Positions 6,158 through 9,803 of a DNA stretch of 9,803 nt are shown in pieces. Position 1 is the first letter of the stretch, and the number at the start of each line of letters is the position of its first letter. This DNA comes from an uncultured Muribaculaceae bacterium (lineage in GTDB: Bacteria > Bacteroidota > Bacteroidia > Bacteroidales > Muribaculaceae). Location: NCBI GenBank assembly GCA_910578305.1, contig CAJTQH010000056.1, forward strand, positions 4,659-14,461, given 5' to 3'. The notes below the pieces were generated by a model. The model did no database searches. It was not told the DNA's origin and saw only the letters and a list, made by a program, of their open reading frames with translations. The translations under genes and the position numbers were made by a program.

Positions 6158-7216
6158 TTATTTACGGTCGAGGTTGCCTTGTTGGGGATCCTGGCCTACG
6201 TCGCACCATTTTTTGTCAAGGCATGCCGGTTTTCCGATAATGGAGCGCAATTTGTTTTTTACGGCCCATTTCAGCGGGTGTTTGATGTATTTGTGCATTA
6301 CCGGAGAGGCAGTGCCTACCATCCAGCAGTTTTTGGGGCATTTGCGCACTTTGGCTCTGACATTTTCTGCCTGGCTGCTGTTCCATATAGTGTCGAAGTC
6401 AGCATCGTGGATGTTACCCATGGATTCTTTCCAGAAGCATTCTTCCATACCGTTGCAGGGGTATACCTCGCCCCATGGGTCGATAAAGAAGTTTGTTGTG
6501 CCTGCTTCGCAGGGCAGCATTCGCCGGTTGCCTTCGATGTAGTTGATCAGACCCATGTTGAAGTATGCTCGAAACCATGATTTGGGATGACGCTCTTTTA
6601 ATTGCAGGTCGATGAGCTGTCGGAAGTCATCGCATACTTTGTCGCGGTTGGTGATGACGTTGTCGGTCTTGTGGAAATAATATGAGTTGTGGAAGGCTGC
6701 TGTGGCAAACTCCATGCCGAGTTTGCGGCTGAGTTTGTAGAGCTCGAGCATGTCATGGGAGTTGTTGTTTGAAACTGTACAGCCGAAACCGATGTCTTTC
6801 AACCCCATTTCTTGTAGCTTCAGAAGAGTGCGGTAGCCTTTTTCAAATCCTCCTTCCCTGCCACGCAGTTCGTCGTTTTTAGCTTGCAGTCCTTCGATGG
6901 ATATGCGTATGCCGATCTCCGGAAAGCGTCGGGCAAGTTCAATAACACGGTCGTCGTACCATCCAGAAGTCGATATGACGATTCTTGGTGTGTGCTTATA
7001 GCATTCTTCTACTATTTCTGCAAGGTCTTCGCGTATAAATGGTTCTCCACCAGTGAGATTTATGAATTTAAGCTGTGGCAGTGATCTCAAATCCGATGCT
7101 TTTATCTCTTCGCTCATCTTGGTCGGATTCTGCCAAATATTGCACATTTTACAGCGCATCGGACAGCGATACGTCAATATGATTGAAGCGTCGGTAGGAT
7201 TAGTCATGGTTAACAT
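6158..7216 (-). CDS. Radical SAM protein with SPASM/Twitch-like auxiliary cluster domain
   Basis: The 352-residue product has the radical SAM cluster motif CPMRCKMC (C18, C22, C25), the SAM-binding GGEP at 56-59 and a further strand motif IRISIEG near 103-109. The C-terminal part has C236, then G249 followed at four residues by C254, and later CPKNC (C293, C297). This resembles a shortened SPASM or Twitch domain likely to bind one extra [4Fe-4S] cluster; C260, C332 and C338 are further Cys. The enzyme would generate a 5'-deoxyadenosyl radical, but the substrate is unknown. Its position between two glycosyltransferase genes suggests modification of a sugar, lipid carrier or polysaccharide-linked molecule, not a peptide, since no small precursor gene is seen nearby. 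The ATG at 7216 is used; M4 at 7207 is an equally possible start. Confidence 0.88.
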   Translation of the reverse strand: MLTMTNPTDASIILTYRCPMRCKMCNIWQNPTKMSEEIKASDLRSLPQLKFINLTGGEPFIREDLAEIVEECYKHTPRIVISTSGWYDDRVIELARRFPEIGIRISIEGLQAKNDELRGREGGFEKGYRTLLKLQEMGLKDIGFGCTVSNNNSHDMLELYKLSRKLGMEFATAAFHNSYYFHKTDNVITNRDKVCDDFRQLIDLQLKERHPKSWFRAYFNMGLINYIEGNRRMLPCEAGTTNFFIDPWGEVYPCNGMEECFWKESMGNIHDADFDTIWNSSQAENVRAKVRKCPKNCWMVGTASPVMHKYIKHPLKWAVKNKLRSIIGKPACLDKKWCDVGQDPQQGNLDRK

Positions 7217-7284
7217 TCTTTATATGACTAAACGATAGTTGCGGCGTTTTAGTATTCGCGACGATAAAAAGTGGGTGAAATAGA

Positions 7285-8262
7285 TCATAAATCCCGTATG
7301 ATCTCTTCGATGCGTGCTACATATCGGGCTTCGCTGCAATGTGTGGTGATGAATGCGGCAAGCTGTCGAGCCGAGTGGGCTGCTTCCTGCGGATGTGAAA
7401 AAATGTGCTGTATGGTGTGTTGCCAGGTATCCGTGTCGTTTTTAATCGGAAATCCTTTGCCATCGGACACGTAATCGTGTGTGGAGACTGTGTCGGTGAT
7501 GATGATCGGCTTATTGTGTGCGGCTGCCTGAAACACAACGATCAGTCCGGCCGGCGACTCAGTGTCGAGGGGTAGAGCCACTAATGACGATCCGGCAATT
7601 AGAGCATTGAACTCGTGCATTGAAAGGTCGCACCGGCATTCGACGTTTGGCGAAATCGGTGTCTGCCGCTCTTTCATCCCGGCGAGCACTATGGCTGGCA
7701 TGGCCAGCCGGAATTTTATGTGCGGCAGTCCGGCAGCGACTTTCAGCAGGAAATTCCAGTCACGCCCGTTGCGCCCGCCGGAGAATACATATCCGCCGTC
7801 GGAATGAGGCATTGCTTCGGCTTCTGTGAGATATGAGTCGTAGAAAACATCTCTGAGCAATGGCAGCCGGCGGTCGAGCCGAAGATAACGAACCATGCGA
7901 TTTCCGTAGTCGGCTGTGGAGACTGTGGTCTGAAACCACCGGCTTTTCAATGCCCGCCGATAGAGAAAACGGGCAACGCGGTTGCGTAACGAGGATTTTT
8001 CTTTCAGTAGAAGATTTATGCCGAGGATTTTGCGTCGACGCATGGTCAGTAGTCCGATCCAGTAACACAGCACTCCCTGAAAGTCGTAAACGCTTACGAT
8101 GATGTCGCCTTTTTTGCTGGCACGCATCACTTTCCATGCTCCGGCTAACCATGTGAGGTATTTCCGGCTCATTACCGGAGAGTAGTGCCGAACGCATGGC
8201 AGGGTCATGCGTTCGGCTATAAAGGGATACCCTTCAGGTGTGTCGTGAAGGATGCGTATCAT
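7285..8262 (-). CDS. Glycosyltransferase, GT-B fold, divergent GT4-like
   Basis: The 325-residue product looks like a divergent GT4-type transferase. The N-terminal half is basic (RRRK, KEKSSLRNR) with a hydrophobic stretch near 56-73 that may touch the membrane. The donor half begins near VFSGGRNGRDW at 159-169, with the usual glycine-rich turn and Arg. The segment ESPAGLIVVFQAAAHNKPII at 235-254 corresponds to the E(x7)E region; the position usually held by the second Glu (LEAM) is Gln245. A sugar-transfer role in the same polysaccharide is inferred from the fold and from neighbours: it starts 10 nt after the chain-length gene and ends 68 nt before the radical SAM gene. The 68-nt gap shows no clear promoter or terminator. 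Confidence 0.78.
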   Translation of the reverse strand: MIRILHDTPEGYPFIAERMTLPCVRHYSPVMSRKYLTWLAGAWKVMRASKKGDIIVSVYDFQGVLCYWIGLLTMRRRKILGINLLLKEKSSLRNRVARFLYRRALKSRWFQTTVSTADYGNRMVRYLRLDRRLPLLRDVFYDSYLTEAEAMPHSDGGYVFSGGRNGRDWNFLLKVAAGLPHIKFRLAMPAIVLAGMKERQTPISPNVECRCDLSMHEFNALIAGSSLVALPLDTESPAGLIVVFQAAAHNKPIIITDTVSTHDYVSDGKGFPIKNDTDTWQHTIQHIFSHPQEAAHSARQLAAFITTHCSEARYVARIEEIIRDL

Positions 8263-8272
8263 GTGCTGACTG

Positions 8273-9803
8273 TTACTTGACGATGGCTGTGAATATGCGT
8301 TCGGCGGTCTGGCCTTTGAGTATGTCGCGGAGTGCCTTACGGCGAATCTTGTCGGCGGGAACGCTTACAAGCAGCTGTGCGTTCTGACGGTCGATCGTTG
8401 TCTCGAGTTCGGAAATGCGCTCTGCATCGGGTATGCTGACCATCACGTAAGCTCCGGTGGCCAGTGCTTCGTTGATGCGGCTGTGCATCGCCGGAGTGAG
8501 GAGCGAGTCGTTGTCGGGCAGTCCGGTGATGATCTCTACAGTGTGCTCGGTGGCTGCGATGGATCGGGCAAGGGCTTTTTCGACCGTGTCAGTACCGTTG
8601 AGCGATGCTGTGTATATGAGCCGTCGGTCAGGGTCAGCGGTGATGAGTGTGCGCAGCCGGTTAGCGTCATCGCGTCCGCCGTCGAACATCAGTGTCCGGC
8701 TTTCGATGCCCATAAATGCAACATCCATAGGCGATTTTATCTTTCGTGTGAGCAGCATCACGAGCAAAGCGATGCAGGTGGCGGCAAACAGCGCGAAGAT
8801 GAATGCTGCGACGGGAAGTATCAGTTTACGTAGCAAGCCCGAAGATTCTACCACGTAGGCCGGCTGGTAAATGAAGCCGAGATTATTGTTGGAGTACAGC
8901 TGAAGAATGAAACTTTCGCGCTGCTGTATGAGGTAGAGGTAGAGGGCGTTCTGATACTCTTTTGAGCGCATGAGTGTGGTGTACTCAAGCTCGTAGGTGG
9001 GGAAACTATTGATGCGCGATTCGGTTCTTCCCGACATCTGTTTCTGAATTTGAAGGTCGGCCTTGGCTTTGGCTATGTATTTTTCGGAGTTTTCTATGAT
9101 GATGTTGCGCAGTGTTTCGATGCGTTTGTTGAGGAGTACCATCTGCTCGTTTTTGTCGGTAGCCGAGCGCTGAAGATTGCGACGTTCCATTATGGCGCCG
9201 TTGAAAGACATGATATTGGGGTCGTTCAGGCTTTCGATCTGGGGTATTATGACATCGTCGTTCAGGCGTTCCTTGAGGGTGCTAAGTACCATTTCGTAGT
9301 ATTTTAGGTCGTTGTTGGCCCTTACCACAGCATCTTTGTTTGCATACATAGACGGAATGAGGACTTTCATTTCTGCTTCGGTGGCAGGAACGAAAAGGTT
9401 GTTTGACTTCTGGTAGTCGGCAACATCTTTTTCGGATTCTTCCAGAGTTTTAAATACTTCGGCAATGCGTTCGTCGTAGTATTTGATGGATGTTTCGGCC
9501 GATTCGTGCAGTCGGTTGAGGCGTTTTGCGTTGTATTCGGTCATAACGCCGTCGACAATGGCTTTGCCCAGTTCGATGTTTGGGTATTTTAATCCGACGG
9601 TGATGGCATCGGCCACTTTTGATGTGACGTCAATGTCGAGGCTTTTGCCAAGACCGATTGCTGCCGCATCGTTGCCTGTGACATTGACAGATATGGTGCG
9701 GTAGGGTGTGCCTTCGAATCGGTCGGTGCGTATGATCTGAAAATTACCATAGGGAGTCTCAAGCATTGCAGGGAGTGTGACTCCGTTCACTTCCTTGACG
9801 GTG
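8273..9803 (-). CDS. Wzz/Wzc-like polysaccharide chain-length protein, 5' end outside window
   Basis: The frame is open to the right edge (…TVKEVNGVTLPAM), so the GTG at 9790 is not a real start and the N-terminal membrane segment lies outside. Numbering from that codon, a periplasmic alpha/beta part covers about 1-90, coiled-coil helices about 95-130 and 200-255, and a GNVR-like segment PTYELEYTTLMRSKEYQNAL is at 264-283. A membrane segment follows at 323-347. This is the plan of Wzz/Wzc/ExoP co-polymerases, which set polymer length with Wzy and the export channel. About 155 cytoplasmic residues follow, with an order resembling a bacterial tyrosine kinase (NRLRTLI at 377-383, then RRLIYTASLNGTDTVEKALA at 389-408), but the Walker A lysine pattern is absent. 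It heads the visible polysaccharide genes. Confidence 0.88.
   Translation of the reverse strand, partial: TVKEVNGVTLPAMLETPYGNFQIIRTDRFEGTPYRTISVNVTGNDAAAIGLGKSLDIDVTSKVADAITVGLKYPNIELGKAIVDGVMTEYNAKRLNRLHESAETSIKYYDERIAEVFKTLEESEKDVADYQKSNNLFVPATEAEMKVLIPSMYANKDAVVRANNDLKYYEMVLSTLKERLNDDVIIPQIESLNDPNIMSFNGAIMERRNLQRSATDKNEQMVLLNKRIETLRNIIIENSEKYIAKAKADLQIQKQMSGRTESRINSFPTYELEYTTLMRSKEYQNALYLYLIQQRESFILQLYSNNNLGFIYQPAYVVESSGLLRKLILPVAAFIFALFAATCIALLVMLLTRKIKSPMDVAFMGIESRTLMFDGGRDDANRLRTLITADPDRRLIYTASLNGTDTVEKALARSIAATEHTVEIITGLPDNDSLLTPAMHSRINEALATGAYVMVSIPDAERISELETTIDRQNAQLLVSVPADKIRRKALRDILKGQTAERIFTAIVK

Noticed and set aside
5805..6542. Plus-strand open frame of 245 codons
   Set aside because: It runs antisense across the GT4 and radical SAM genes, both with clear family motifs; the translation shows no domain and spans the gene junction, so it is a shadow frame.
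7217..7284. Possible promoter or hairpin between the glycosyltransferase and radical SAM genes
   Set aside because: Only an imperfect GTTGCG/CGCGAC pairing and no TAnnTTTG match; too weak to report as a feature.
9788..9790. GTG as the start of the chain-length protein
   Set aside because: The frame stays open to the window edge and the N-terminal membrane segment required by the family is missing, so the true start lies beyond the window.

Overview
The window looks like chromosomal DNA from a member of the Bacteroidales, possibly a Muribaculaceae-like gut bacterium. The family is a guess; the order is better supported. The evidence is the Bacteroidales-type gene run HU, a tiny COX24/AURKAIP1-like gene and RNase G, a Bacteroidetes-type -7 element (TAnnTTTG), the general lack of Shine-Dalgarno sequences, and the outer-membrane barrel and polysaccharide protein types. 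All genes are on the minus strand except the one at the left edge, so transcription runs mostly from right to left.

Right part (about 5039-9803): the end of an exopolysaccharide or capsule operon. In transcription order it holds a Wzz/Wzc-like chain-length protein (5' end outside the window) whose cytoplasmic domain resembles a tyrosine kinase without its P-loop, a GT-B glycosyltransferase, a radical SAM protein with an auxiliary-cluster domain, and a second GT4 glycosyltransferase. Gaps between them are 10-68 nt.

Middle (3560-5038): a queuosine-precursor cassette. A YhhQ-family transporter gene follows the last glycosyltransferase by 41 nt, and those 41 nt contain what reads as a compact preQ1-I riboswitch ending four bases before the start codon. 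A HAD phosphatase of the YjjG type overlaps the transporter gene by 11 nt and is probably translationally coupled to it.

Left-centre (1079-3502): an information-processing block of HU-family protein, a 29-residue extremely basic ribosomal-type peptide and RNase G, closed by a GC-rich hairpin terminator. Left (1-1008): a small outer-membrane beta-barrel gene with its own -7 element and a strong terminator, which lies convergent to the 3' end of a SlyD-type FKBP peptidyl-prolyl isomerase with a Cys/His-rich metal-binding tail.

The most notable items are the preQ1 riboswitch candidate, the kinase-dead-looking domain on the chain-length protein, and the radical SAM enzyme of unknown substrate in a polysaccharide locus.
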